A stretch of DNA of 64,000 bases from positions 115,063 to 179,062 of the forward strand of contig NZ_JAGGOI010000001.1 of assembly GCF_018614585.1 (NCBI RefSeq). Reading direction: 5' to 3'. Positions 8,694 to 15,901 of the stretch are shown here, in pieces. The stretch comes from Streptomyces sp. ISL-1 (GTDB lineage Bacteria > Actinomycetota > Actinomycetes > Streptomycetales > Streptomycetaceae). Each line of letters starts with the position of its first letter. Position 1 is the stretch's first letter. The position numbers and the translations under genes were made by a program. The notes under the pieces were generated by a model. It did not search any database and had not been told where the DNA came from. It saw nothing but the letters and a program-made list of their open reading frames with translations.

Positions 8694-9179
8694 ATGATGT
8701 GGGCCATGGCCACCCTTCTCCTTGCTCTCGCCATCATCTTCACGGGGCTGTACGCGGGCTTCATGCTGACCTTCCAGATCTCGGTCATGCCCGCGCTCGC
8801 CAAGCTGCCGGACGACCAGTTCCTGCCGGTCATACGCCGTATCAACGAGGTTGTACCGCGCCCCGTCTTCCTGCTCCTCTTCTTCGGGATCATCGCCTTC
8901 CCCGCCGCGGCACTGGCCGTGCCCGTCGACGGGCGCACCGACACCCAGCGGTGGCTGATCGTCGCGGGCCTGGTGTGCGCGGTCATCAACCACCTGATCA
9001 CCATCGCCGGCAACATCCCGCTGAACAACGCCCTGGCCACGGCGGAGAGCGCATCCCCGGCCGCCCCCGACAGCGAGGTCCGCGCGGCCTTCGAGCCCCG
9101 TTGGAACCTCCTCCACCTGATCCGCACGCTGTTCACGATCGCGGCGTTCGCCCTGCTGGTCGGCGCCGCGCTGAGCTGA
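8694..9179 (+). CDS. DUF1772 (anthrone oxygenase-like) membrane protein
   Basis: A 161-residue protein with four hydrophobic helices: an N-terminal segment ending TGLYAGFMLTF, FLLLFFGIIAFPAAALAV, LIVAGLVCAVINHLITI and a C-terminal helix. This matches the DUF1772 family, whose fungal members act as anthrone oxygenases; bacterial members are mostly of unknown role. The conserved NIPLNNAL motif is present. Two ATG codons (8694, 8706) are possible and neither has a strong ribosome site, so the start is uncertain by four codons. It converges on the S1 protease gene. Confidence 0.8.
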   Translation: MMWAMATLLLALAIIFTGLYAGFMLTFQISVMPALAKLPDDQFLPVIRRINEVVPRPVFLLLFFGIIAFPAAALAVPVDGRTDTQRWLIVAGLVCAVINHLITIAGNIPLNNALATAESASPAAPDSEVRAAFEPRWNLLHLIRTLFTIAAFALLVGAALS

Positions 9180-9201
9180 CCGGCGCAACCCGCCGCCTGG
9201 G

Positions 9202-9240
9202 GGGGCTGGGCCAGGCCGGGTTGCGGCCCGGTCCAGCCCC
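9202..9240. terminator. Imperfect GC hairpin between convergent genes
   Basis: GGGGCTGG at the 5' side and CCAGCCCC at the 3' side bracket further GC pairing around a TTGC loop. The position between the stops of the DUF1772 and S1 protease genes suits a bidirectional terminator. Confidence 0.6.
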
Positions 9241-9276
9241 CGAGAGGCCGCGTCCGTCGAGAGCTGCCGGCGTGCG

Positions 9277-10479
9277 TCAGGCCGTGTGCAGCGTCAGCCC
9301 GTACCGCCAGAGGATCTCGTTCACCGGCTGGAACCAGGTCTCACCGCCGCTACCGCAGTTGCCCCAGCCGCCGGAGGTCACGCCCTGCGCCTGGTCGCCG
9401 CTGATGAACGAGCCTCCGGAGTCGCCGGGTTCGGCGCAGACGCTGGTCTTGGTCATCTGGTGGACCGCGCCCTGGCTGTAGTTGACGGTCTCGTTCTTGC
9501 CCAGCACGGTGCCGCAGTGCCAGTGGGTGGTGGACCCGGAGCGGCAGATCGAGGCGCCCACCGGGGCCTCCGCCGAGCCGCGTACGAGCTGGTCGGGGAC
9601 GGTGCCCCAGCCCAGCACCACCGGGACGGTCCACCAGCCCTGGCCGATGCCGACGTAGGCGTAGTCGTCACCAGGGAAGGACGAGCCCTGGAAGGTGCCC
9701 ATGCCGGAGCCGTCCCAGCCGCGAACGAAGTCGCCGGGCCTGCCGCAGTGTCCCGCCGTGACGAAGCCGCCGTGCACCGAGAAGCCGATGGAGCAGCGGA
9801 CGTTGCCCGTGTAGTACGGGTCGCCGCCCACGGTTCCGGCGGCGAAAGTGGCCGGTGCCTGGCTCATGGCCGCTTCGACCCGCACCGGCCCGGCCCGGCG
9901 GGCGCGGTCGACGAAGGCCCGGACATCGGTGTCGTTACGGCGGGACGCGATGATGTCGACGACGACCTGGTTGGTCCGCGGGTCGACGTGCCAGCCGGTC
10001 ACTCCTTGCGGCGCGCCCTGCGCCGACTGCGCCGCCTGCCGGTCGATGCGCGCCTTGGCCGCGTCCAGCTCCTTCGCGTTGTGCTGTACGAGCCGGACCG
10101 CCGCGCCTGTCTCCCCTACGGCCGAGGCACCGCTCCGACTGGTTACGGCGACAGTCAGCCTGCCGGTGGAGGCGTCGAACCAGGAGCCTCCGTACGAGGC
10201 GCCGGCGGCGCGTTCCGCCGCGCCCTGGAGGGCAGTTGCGGCCCGCTCCCGCGCGAGCCGTTCGCGCGCCTGCGGCTCGGTGAGGCCCAAGTCCCGCTGC
10301 ATGGCGGTCAGCAGACCGGCCGAGAGCGGGGGCTCGGGGGCCGCGGCGACGGCTGGGGTGAGGGATGCCCCGCCCCACGCGCCGAGGACGAGCAGCGCGG
10401 TCATTCCGATGCGTAATCCGAGGGCGCGTTTCACTGACGTGCGATTCATGGACGTGCGTCTCACTGATGTGCGTATCAC
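9277..10479 (-). CDS. Secreted S1 serine protease, streptogrisin / alpha-lytic type
   Basis: A 400-residue pre-pro-protease. After the signal peptide (cleavage near PAVAAAPE) lies a long alpha-lytic-type propeptide (to about residue 210) that would act as a folding chaperone. The mature chymotrypsin-fold domain shows the His motif TAGHCG, the Asp in DDYAYV and Ser354 in GDSGGS, with Cys pairs placed as in streptogrisins. GTG at 10479 is chosen because AGAAGGG lies 9 bp upstream. The first 16 codons are three tandem 15-bp units, each carrying an in-frame ATG or GTG, so initiation could occur at several points. A GAGAGCGCTCTC palindrome lies about 50 bp upstream. Confidence 0.92.
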   Translation of the reverse strand: MIRTSVRRTSMNRTSVKRALGLRIGMTALLVLGAWGGASLTPAVAAAPEPPLSAGLLTAMQRDLGLTEPQARERLARERAATALQGAAERAAGASYGGSWFDASTGRLTVAVTSRSGASAVGETGAAVRLVQHNAKELDAAKARIDRQAAQSAQGAPQGVTGWHVDPRTNQVVVDIIASRRNDTDVRAFVDRARRAGPVRVEAAMSQAPATFAAGTVGGDPYYTGNVRCSIGFSVHGGFVTAGHCGRPGDFVRGWDGSGMGTFQGSSFPGDDYAYVGIGQGWWTVPVVLGWGTVPDQLVRGSAEAPVGASICRSGSTTHWHCGTVLGKNETVNYSQGAVHQMTKTSVCAEPGDSGGSFISGDQAQGVTSGGWGNCGSGGETWFQPVNEILWRYGLTLHTA

Positions 10480-10531
10480 CGTGGTGAACCCTTCTGTCGT
10501 TTCCTGTGGGTTGATGGCCGCTCAGTCGTCC

Positions 10532-10543
10532 GAGAGCGCTCTC
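10532..10543. promoter_or_regulatory. GAGAGCGCTCTC palindrome, LacI-family operator-like
   Basis: A perfect 12-bp palindrome centred on AGCGCT, typical in form of the LacI-family operators found before Streptomyces polysaccharide-degrading enzyme genes. It lies 52 bp upstream of the S1 protease start and about 105 bp past the end of a decayed ricin-lectin gene, so it could serve the protease or be a relic. The flank repeats AGAGCGCT. Confidence 0.45.
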
Positions 10544-10647
10544 AGAGCGCTGCGCGACGGACCTCGTAGAGGCAGATCCGGGCACGGCGTCCGCGCTGTC
10601 GTCTCAGGGCGCCCAGGCGGCCTCGACCGCCCGGGCGGTGTCCTCGG

Positions 10648-10846
10648 TCAGAGGAACCTCCAGAGGTGGTCTGGGGTGCCGTTGTCGTCGAACTGCGCCA
10701 CCTGGGCGCTGTTGGCGGTCGACATCCCGTCCACGCCCAGGACCTTGCCGCTGTAGCTGTTGCGTACGAGGAGCCAGCCTGCGCCGCGCGACGGGGCCGA
10801 GGGTGAGGGTGGCCGTCTGGAGGAAGGGGCGTCGGTTGAGCGGCAT
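10648..10846 (-). pseudogene. Decayed secreted enzyme: Tat leader fused out of frame to ricin-lectin tail
   Basis: An AGGAG ribosome site and ATG (10846) start a peptide MPLNRRPFLQTATLTLG, a good twin-arginine leader start. After about 22 codons this frame loses all similarity. The next frame instead reads AGWLLVRNSYSGKVLGVDG, MSTANSAQVAQFDDNG, TPDHLWRFL and a TGA at 10650-10648. This is the end of a ricin B (beta-trefoil) carbohydrate-binding domain. The simplest reading is that an internal deletion removed the catalytic domain and left a frameshift. The original gene was probably a Tat-exported glycoside hydrolase or similar enzyme. No intact protein can be made. Confidence 0.72.
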
Positions 10847-11019
10847 GGGGGGCGCTCCTGCCGTTGACCTCGAGGGGGGACGGGGTCTTGCGCGTGTACG
10901 CCGGTGAGCTGTGTACAACGTTGAAGGGAGGGGCAGTTGGCATGAGAGCACAGGTCTCAACCTCTGTCCAGGTGCATGACAAACCGGGGGCCCGCGGGTG
11001 TGGGCACCAGTGTCAGAAC

Positions 11020-11052
11020 AAGGGCCCTGCTCCCGACGGGAGCAGGGCCCTT
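11020..11052 (-). terminator. Perfect 15-bp hairpin terminator downstream of prenyl synthase operon
   Basis: AAGGGCCCTGCTCCC (11020-11034) and GGGAGCAGGGCCCTT (11038-11052) pair perfectly around a GAC loop. It lies about 130 bp past the stop of the leftward prenyl synthase gene. Confidence 0.75.
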
Positions 11053-11099
11053 GGGGTGAGGGGTGAGGGGTGAGGGGTGAGGGGTGAGGGGTGAGGGGC
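11053..11099. repeat. Tandem heptamer repeat, about six copies of GGGGTGA
   Basis: Six nearly perfect head-to-tail copies of a 7-bp unit (GGGGTGA) fill 11053-11099, just beyond the terminator hairpin. One strand is wholly purine/T and contains runs of four G, which could form a G-quadruplex. The copy number is likely to vary between strains. Confidence 0.8.
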
Positions 11100-11185
11100 T
11101 CAGTGGCCCGAGGTCCTGGACGGCGGGCCGCAGTCCGGGGTGGGGGCCGTTCTCGCCGGGTCCGGGCGTTCCAGGCGGCAGCCCG

Positions 11186-12358
11186 TCACATTCTTCGCGT
11201 GATGAGGAAGGGAAGCAGCGTAAGGATTTCGCCGACAGCCGTCGGCGCCAGCGGGACGCTGTTCAAGCAGGCCGAGGCCATGTCGAGGTGACGGCTTGCC
11301 TCGTCCAGGGTGGCGGCGCGCCCGCCGGCTTCCTCGATGAGTTCGGCGGCATGGTGGACGGTGACGTCGTCCATCGCAGAAGGAGATTCAAGGAGCGCGA
11401 GGAGGCGACGGGCGACAGGGCCGTTCGTGTTCAGTGCGGCGAGGACGGGGAACGTCTTCTTCGTCCGGCGCAGATCACTGTGAACGGGTTTGCCGGTGAC
11501 TTCGGGATCTCCCCACATGCCGAGCAGGTCGTCGACCGCCTGGAATGCCACGCCGAGGTGCTGCCCCGCCTGGGCGAGAGCGGTGACGGTCGAAGGCGGA
11601 GCTCCGGCGAGTACGGCGCCCAGGGCGGCGGCGCAGCCCAGGAGGGCACCGGTTTTGTGGTCCGCCATGGACTGGTACTCGTGCAGTCGCACGGCATTCG
11701 GACCCGTCCAGGGGCGGGTTTCGAAGAGCAGGTCCTCAGCCTGACCGCGTACCAGAGCGTTCAACGCTTCGGACAACTTCCGTATCGCAGCGCCACTGTT
11801 GGCGTTCCGCGATGTGGCCAGCGTTTCCAGGGCGAGGGCGAACAGCGCGTCCCCGGCGAGAACCGCAGGACCTGTGCCGTACGCCTTCCATACGGTCTCG
11901 CGCTGCCGCCGCGTTTCGTCGCCGTCCATGATGTCGTCGTGCAGGAGCGAGAAGGTGTGGATCAGCTCTACGGCCACCGCGCCGGCGACGGCAGTCTCGC
12001 CGGGCGCGCCCGCGGCTTCGGCGCAGAGCACGGTGAGGGCCTGGCGCACGCCTTTGCCATGAGCACCGGATCCGGGTTTGCCGCCCACGTCGCACCAGCC
12101 GAGGGAGAAGGCGGCCATCTCGCGGGGCCAGGGATGGAGGCGTTCGATTGCCGCGGCCAGGGCGGGCCGTACGAGTTCCCGGCAGCGGAGGAGGATCTGC
12201 GGTGCTGTGGGCTGTGGTGCCGTGGGCCGCGGTGCCGGCTGTGGTGCCGTGGGCTGCGGTGTCGACGGATGCTGTGTCGTCGGATGGGGCGTCGTGGGAT
12301 GGGGTGCCGTCAGATGGAGTGCTGCCTGCTCGTCGCTGGCTGCCATCGGCTGGGTCAT
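11186..12358 (-). CDS. Polyprenyl synthetase (geranyl/farnesyl/geranylgeranyl diphosphate synthase type)
   Basis: A 390-residue trans-prenyltransferase that condenses isopentenyl diphosphate with allylic diphosphates. Both aspartate-rich motifs are present: DDIMDGD and DDLLGMWGD, the second followed by the VTGKP and SDLRRTKKTFP segments. The GAHGKGVR Lys/Arg site precedes them. The family normally has about 330-360 residues. Here an extra N-terminal tail of about 50 residues is almost pure Thr/Pro/His/Gln/Ala repeats (TAPHPTTPHPTT and similar), reminiscent of the disordered tails of encapsulin-targeted prenyl transferases. No encapsulin gene is in view. ATG at 12358 overlaps the TGA of the TPR gene (ATGA), so translation is coupled. 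Product chain length cannot be told. Confidence 0.88.
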   Translation of the reverse strand: MTQPMAASDEQAALHLTAPHPTTPHPTTQHPSTPQPTAPQPAPRPTAPQPTAPQILLRCRELVRPALAAAIERLHPWPREMAAFSLGWCDVGGKPGSGAHGKGVRQALTVLCAEAAGAPGETAVAGAVAVELIHTFSLLHDDIMDGDETRRQRETVWKAYGTGPAVLAGDALFALALETLATSRNANSGAAIRKLSEALNALVRGQAEDLLFETRPWTGPNAVRLHEYQSMADHKTGALLGCAAALGAVLAGAPPSTVTALAQAGQHLGVAFQAVDDLLGMWGDPEVTGKPVHSDLRRTKKTFPVLAALNTNGPVARRLLALLESPSAMDDVTVHHAAELIEEAGGRAATLDEASRHLDMASACLNSVPLAPTAVGEILTLLPFLITRRM

Positions 12359-13419
12359 CGCAGACCGCCCTCCCCGCCCGTCCCGGAGGGCATGGGCGGT
12401 ATTCCGAGTTCGGCCCGGGCCTTGTCGGCCATGTCGCGGGCATGATGCAGACCGATCCGGTCGAGGTCGAGACACAACTCGTCCAGATCCGCGGCCGTCT
12501 CCGCCTGGTCCCGCCCCAGATGGGCGAGCGCCTTGACCAACCCCAGCCGGGCCAGCGCCTCGCCACGCGGCTCGCTGATGGCGCGGAACTCCGCCAGCGT
12601 CTGTTCGTACGCCTGTCGCGCCTCTTCGTAACGGCGGGCGCGGAAGAGCACGTTGCCGCGCATCTTGTGGTTGTAGGCCAGAGCGCTGGTCAAGTGCATC
12701 TCACTGCAGATGAGTTCCGCTTCGCGGAGCAGACCCAGGGCGCGATCCGGCTCGTCGTCCCGTGCGGACACGATGTCGGCGATGCCGCGCAGTGCCCACG
12801 CCCGGCCACGCCTGTCGTCAGCCTTCTCGGCTATCTCAGCAGCTTCTTCGAACATTGCGAGCGCGGTGTCGTACGAGCCGGTGTTCCGGTGTATCTGCGC
12901 GATGCCCTCCAGTGCCCACACCGTGTGACGGGCCTCGCCGCGCCGCCGAGCCTCGGCGAGCAACTGCTCGTGAAGGGCGCGGACGGCCTCGTAATCACCC
13001 TGGATCCGGCCGGTCTCGGCCATCCCGGCGAGCGAGTAACCCCGGGCCACGACGTCGCCACCACGCTCGCCGAGGTCGGCGGCGAGCCCCAGCAGGCGGC
13101 GGGCCAGAGCCAGGGCGCCTCGCTGACGGGCGAGCGTGCCGCCGCTCCACAACGCCCATGCCATCGCCCCCAGGTCGCCGACCGACCGCGCGGTGCGGTA
13201 ACTCGCCTTCCAGGCCCGGTCGGCCTCCTTGACGTGACCCAGGCGGCGATGTGCTTCCGCGACGGCAAGCCCGGACCGCGCGACCTCCTGCTGGGAACCC
13301 GAGAGCTTGGCTTCCCGCAACTGCTCGGTCCCCTTGGCCAGTACGTCGGCCACGGACGAGTTCACCGACATTGATCGGAGGGCGCCTTGATATTCGGCGG
13401 CGAAGGCCTTGCTGTACAT
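12355..13419 (-). CDS. Tetratricopeptide-repeat protein coupled to prenyl synthase
   Basis: A 354-residue soluble protein that is almost wholly helical repeat. Successive blocks match the TPR pattern, for example WALEGIAQIHRNTGSYDTAL, ALAYNHKMRGNVLFRARRY and GEALARLGLVKALAHLGRD. No catalytic or DNA-binding domain is evident, so it probably acts as a protein-binding scaffold. ATG at 13419 (MYSKAFAAEY) follows AAAGG at 5 bp; an ATG 13 codons earlier lacks a site. It is the first gene of a two-gene operon with the prenyl synthase and overlaps it by four bases. A 34-bp palindrome lies about 105 bp upstream. A role as partner or regulator of the synthase is inference from context. Confidence 0.8.
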   Translation of the reverse strand: MYSKAFAAEYQGALRSMSVNSSVADVLAKGTEQLREAKLSGSQQEVARSGLAVAEAHRRLGHVKEADRAWKASYRTARSVGDLGAMAWALWSGGTLARQRGALALARRLLGLAADLGERGGDVVARGYSLAGMAETGRIQGDYEAVRALHEQLLAEARRRGEARHTVWALEGIAQIHRNTGSYDTALAMFEEAAEIAEKADDRRGRAWALRGIADIVSARDDEPDRALGLLREAELICSEMHLTSALAYNHKMRGNVLFRARRYEEARQAYEQTLAEFRAISEPRGEALARLGLVKALAHLGRDQAETAADLDELCLDLDRIGLHHARDMADKARAELGIPPMPSGTGGEGGLR

Positions 13420-13522
13420 GGGTGCCTTTCTGCTTTCCGGGCTCTGGCCAGGGGTCATGAGAGTGCGCGAGCGAACAGGTCAGAAGGGGGGTGGTCGGTG
13501 CAGGGGACTCGGCGAGGCAGAG

Positions 13523-13556
13523 ACTATGCACTCCGTCTATACATGGAGTGCATAGT
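13523..13556. promoter_or_regulatory. Strong operator-like palindrome before the TPR/prenyl synthase operon
   Basis: ACTATGCACTCC (13523-13534) and GGAGTGCATAGT (13545-13556) are perfect inverted arms 10 bp apart. AT content is far above the surroundings, and the leftward strand reads TATAGA inside the spacer, so the dyad probably overlaps the operon's -10 region. The form suits a TetR- or GntR-type repressor. No such regulator gene is adjacent. Confidence 0.6.
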
Positions 13557-13754
13557 TGACCGGTATGGGGAGGTGGAACCCCTGCCGGCAACCCCGCTGC
13601 GCTATGGGGCCCTGAAGGGTGCTGCAGACACCCGCTTCGACACTTGCCGTTGATCAAGACGTCGATCGCGCTCTTTGCGTTGCTTCCCGAAGCGAACGGA
13701 AGGTGCCGCGCGACGAATCGCCCATGGGTCCGGCTGTCCCGTGCCCCGGCGATG

Positions 13755-13960
13755 CGGAGCCGACAAGGCATGATCTAGGCCGAACGCCCGATGAGCGGCG
13801 CATGCCATCGCTGTCACGTCGGCCCGCTCCGCCACGTCGGTGACGCCGGCGGACGGGTTGATCGCTGCGGCTCCGGCAAGTTCGACGGTTCGCACGCGGG
13901 CCGCTGCCGCGATCGGGTGCGTGCCGCCAAGTACGAGTACGCGGTGTCCTGCCGGGCCAC
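13755..13960 (-). pseudogene. Remnant of a short-chain dehydrogenase/reductase
   Basis: In one leftward frame the residues GHRVLVLGGTHPIAAAARV and then VTDVAERADVTAMACAA and FGLD recall SDR enzymes (strand beta-2 and the stretch up to FGxLD before the NNAG motif). The Rossmann GxxxGxG start and the SYK active site are missing, and no start codon or ribosome site fits. It is probably a decayed fragment. The rest of 13560-14034 shows nothing else I can support. The match is by eye and should be treated as tentative. Confidence 0.35.
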
Positions 13961-14034
13961 GTGGCTGCCCGGTTCTCAACTCCGGATGCGGTCCGCCCCG
14001 GCAAGGCGCCGGGGTGCTCTGAGCCCGCCCCTGG

Positions 14035-14424
14035 TCAGCGGGGGCGGGTCGCGGCGCAGCGCACGCAAGTGCTCGCCGCCGGGCGCACCCCCAGGCGTTC
14101 CGCCGGGATCGGCTCACCGCAGCTCTCGCACCGCCCGTATTCGCCTCGCTCCAGCCGCTCCAGCGCCCGATCCAGATCGTCCAGGTGGTCGCGCGCCTGT
14201 GCCAGCAAAGAGGCGACATGGGCCCGCTCGAAGGCAGTGCTCGACCCCTCCGGGTCGTGCTCGTCGTCGACCGCCACCAGGGCATTCGCCTCGACGATTC
14301 CGTCGAAGTCACGGCTCAGTGCCGCGATCTGCGCGCTCGTGCCGGCGCGCGCGGCCGCCAGTCGCTCGCGGACGGACTCGCGCTCGATCGGGGGGAAAGT
14401 GGCATCGGCAGACAAATCGTCCAT
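14035..14424 (-). CDS. DksA/TraR-family C4 zinc-finger protein
   Basis: A 129-residue protein. The N-terminal two thirds form a helical coiled-coil hairpin, ending in RALERLERGEYGRCESCG. The C-terminus is the family zinc finger, with four cysteines spaced C-x2-C-x17-C-x2-C (CESCGEPIP then CVRC). Relatives bind RNA polymerase through the secondary channel, but most actinobacterial homologues are unstudied. The ATG has no strong ribosome site. It is a single gene between decayed DNA and a secreted protein gene. Confidence 0.85.
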   Translation of the reverse strand: MDDLSADATFPPIERESVRERLAAARAGTSAQIAALSRDFDGIVEANALVAVDDEHDPEGSSTAFERAHVASLLAQARDHLDDLDRALERLERGEYGRCESCGEPIPAERLGVRPAASTCVRCAATRPR

Positions 14425-14528
14425 AAGGGCGACAACGTCAGCACGCGGGGTCGCATTCCGCGCGCCCCGCGCCTTGCCGACCTGCGCTGTAGTTGTGGCC
14501 GTCGCTCCGGGGATGCCTCTCCTGGCTG

Positions 14529-15020
14529 TCAGCGGATGAGGTGGACGGTGAGCCGGGTATCCCTGTTACTGACGTTTTCGGCGTGGATGAAGCCGTGGGC
14601 TGTGCGGTAGGACCCCGTGCCTCCGGTGATCGCGAGGCTGACTTCGCCGGGGCCGGCAGCGGTAGTGGTGAACCGGCCTTGGAAGGTGATCTGCCCCGGG
14701 GACAGGGAAAGGGAGCCCACGCACTGCAGGTCGACCTCATCACCAGGGGCGGTTCGGGTAATTGTGCAGACGTCGCCGAAATTGCCGACCTTGGAGCCTT
14801 CAAGGAGGAGATCCCCGCTGACGATGAATTCGTCCCCTTGGCTGGGCCTTGACGACTCGTCCACATCGATGGAACGGCTCTGGGTCTGCCTCGCGACCAG
14901 TTGGAAGACCCTCTCAGGCTCGGGGCCGGTACTGCTGGAAGCCGATGCCGGGTGAGAACAGACAAGGAGGGCGGCCAGTCCAGTGGCCGCGCTCAGACCG
15001 ACATGCTTGAAGTGACGCAC
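14529..15020 (-). CDS. Secreted allene-oxide-cyclase-barrel-like protein
   Basis: A 163-residue exported protein. GTG at 15020 follows GGAG at 6 bp, and the frame's earlier TTG is unlikely. The signal peptide (GLSAATGLAALLVCSHPASA) leads to a mature domain of about 130 residues rich in beta strands. It has the GDEFIVSGDLLLEGSKVG and GQITFQGRFTTT segments and the terminal ITGGTGSYRTAHGFI pattern typical of the dirigent/allene-oxide-cyclase barrel family. No enzymatic role is known for the Streptomyces members. It stands alone on the leftward strand. Confidence 0.72.
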   Translation of the reverse strand: MRHFKHVGLSAATGLAALLVCSHPASASSSTGPEPERVFQLVARQTQSRSIDVDESSRPSQGDEFIVSGDLLLEGSKVGNFGDVCTITRTAPGDEVDLQCVGSLSLSPGQITFQGRFTTTAAGPGEVSLAITGGTGSYRTAHGFIHAENVSNRDTRLTVHLIR

Positions 15021-15527
15021 GCTGTGCTCCTGTGGGACCAAGGGGGCGGCTCACTGACCGTGTGTCATGTGACGTAACCGATTCCCAGGTCAGCCTCATG
15101 TGGATCGCACGGTTCCGCGACTCGCGCCTACCCATCCAGGTGAAACGTCCGGAGGCACCTGTCCGACGGACATCAAGGGGCGGTGGAGTCTCAATGGGCG
15201 AGTCAAGACCTGTCCTCTTGCGGTTTTCGTCAGTTATGGATCTGGTCGAGTGCCGATGAGTGGCTGTCATTGGTCATCATGGGCCGCTGCCGATCGGCCT
15301 CGGACGGCCCAGAGGCGGCCCCGAGGCGACAACGGGAAAGGCATGTGTCCTCCACCCTGCGTCCGGTGAGATCTGCGGTTTCCGGTACACGCCATAGGCT
15401 GGGAGCGCTTCACGCAAGGCGTCGGCGCCATCCGCGACGTCTTCCCTCACTACGGCCTGGCAGACCGTGGTCGTGCTCATCGGCAGTGAGACCCGCCACG
15501 GCCGCCCGCAGAGACACGGAGACGGTC
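15021..15527. other. Gene-poor stretch with a possible SnoaL-like remnant
   Basis: No intact gene is seen over about 500 bp. From about 15380 to 15487, one rightward frame reads GWERFTQGVGAIRDVFPHYG and stops. This recalls the FxxGVxxxRxxFPD segment of SnoaL-like/NTF2 proteins, but it is only about 30 residues long and has no start. It may be a gene relic. The rest holds the promoter of the leftward secreted barrel protein. Confidence 0.3.
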
Positions 15528-15827
15528 ATGAAGGAGTTCCTGGTCGAGCTCACGACCAACATCCCCGAGGGTACGGACCCGGCCGAGGTGGACCGGCGAC
15601 GTGCCGCCGAAGCCGTTCGCGCGAAGGAGTTGGCCGTCACCGGTCACCTGGTGCGGCTATGGCGTCCGGTCGGCGAGCTGCGCAGTGTCGGCCTTTGGCG
15701 CGCCGACAATGAGGCCGAGCTGCACGAGAAGGTGCTGGACACACTTCCACTGCGCTCGTGGATGACGTCCGTCGTCACCGCGGTGGAGTCCCACCCCAAC
15801 GACCCGGGCAGGGCCGACACCGCGTGA
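15528..15827 (+). CDS. Muconolactone delta-isomerase-like ferredoxin-fold protein
   Basis: A 99-residue protein of the muconolactone isomerase (MIase) family. It has the family start MKEFLVELTTNIPEGTDPAE, the RRRAAEAVRAKELAVTGHLV helix-strand and the LPLRSWMTSVVTAVESHP end. True MIases work in the beta-ketoadipate pathway, but no other catechol genes are nearby, so many such proteins must act elsewhere. ATG at 15528 follows GGAG at 7 bp. It lies 74 bp upstream of the ATP-grasp gene on the same strand and may be co-transcribed with it. Confidence 0.82.
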   Translation: MKEFLVELTTNIPEGTDPAEVDRRRAAEAVRAKELAVTGHLVRLWRPVGELRSVGLWRADNEAELHEKVLDTLPLRSWMTSVVTAVESHPNDPGRADTA

Positions 15828-15901
15828 GACCCCCCACCCCGTAGCGACGGCGGAGGTCGCGAGAGCCTGGTTTCCTGAGCACGATCTCCGAGGAGCAGCC
15901 A

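Larger units (their letters stand above)
10847..11185. other. Intergenic stretch with operator-like site, hairpin and heptamer repeat
   Basis: No gene is supported. It holds the former promoter of the ricin pseudogene, with a CAACGTTG palindrome at 10916-10923 of LacI-operator form. It also holds the terminator of the polyprenyl synthase operon (11020-11052) and a tandem GGGGTGA-type repeat (11053-11099). Confidence 0.5.

Noticed and set aside
10648..10960. Small leftward open frames of 118 and 146 codons in this stretch as intact genes
   Set aside because: Neither keeps a recognisable domain along its length. The ricin motif sits in a third frame, which fits a deleted and frameshifted gene better.
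11053..11099. Possible CRISPR-like array
   Set aside because: The units are 7 bp with no spacers and no cas genes are near, so it is a simple tandem repeat. No CRISPR array was seen anywhere in the window.
11186..13419. Terpene or carotenoid biosynthetic cluster
   Set aside because: There is a prenyl synthase but no terpene synthase, phytoene synthase, methyltransferase or encapsulin shell gene within reach.
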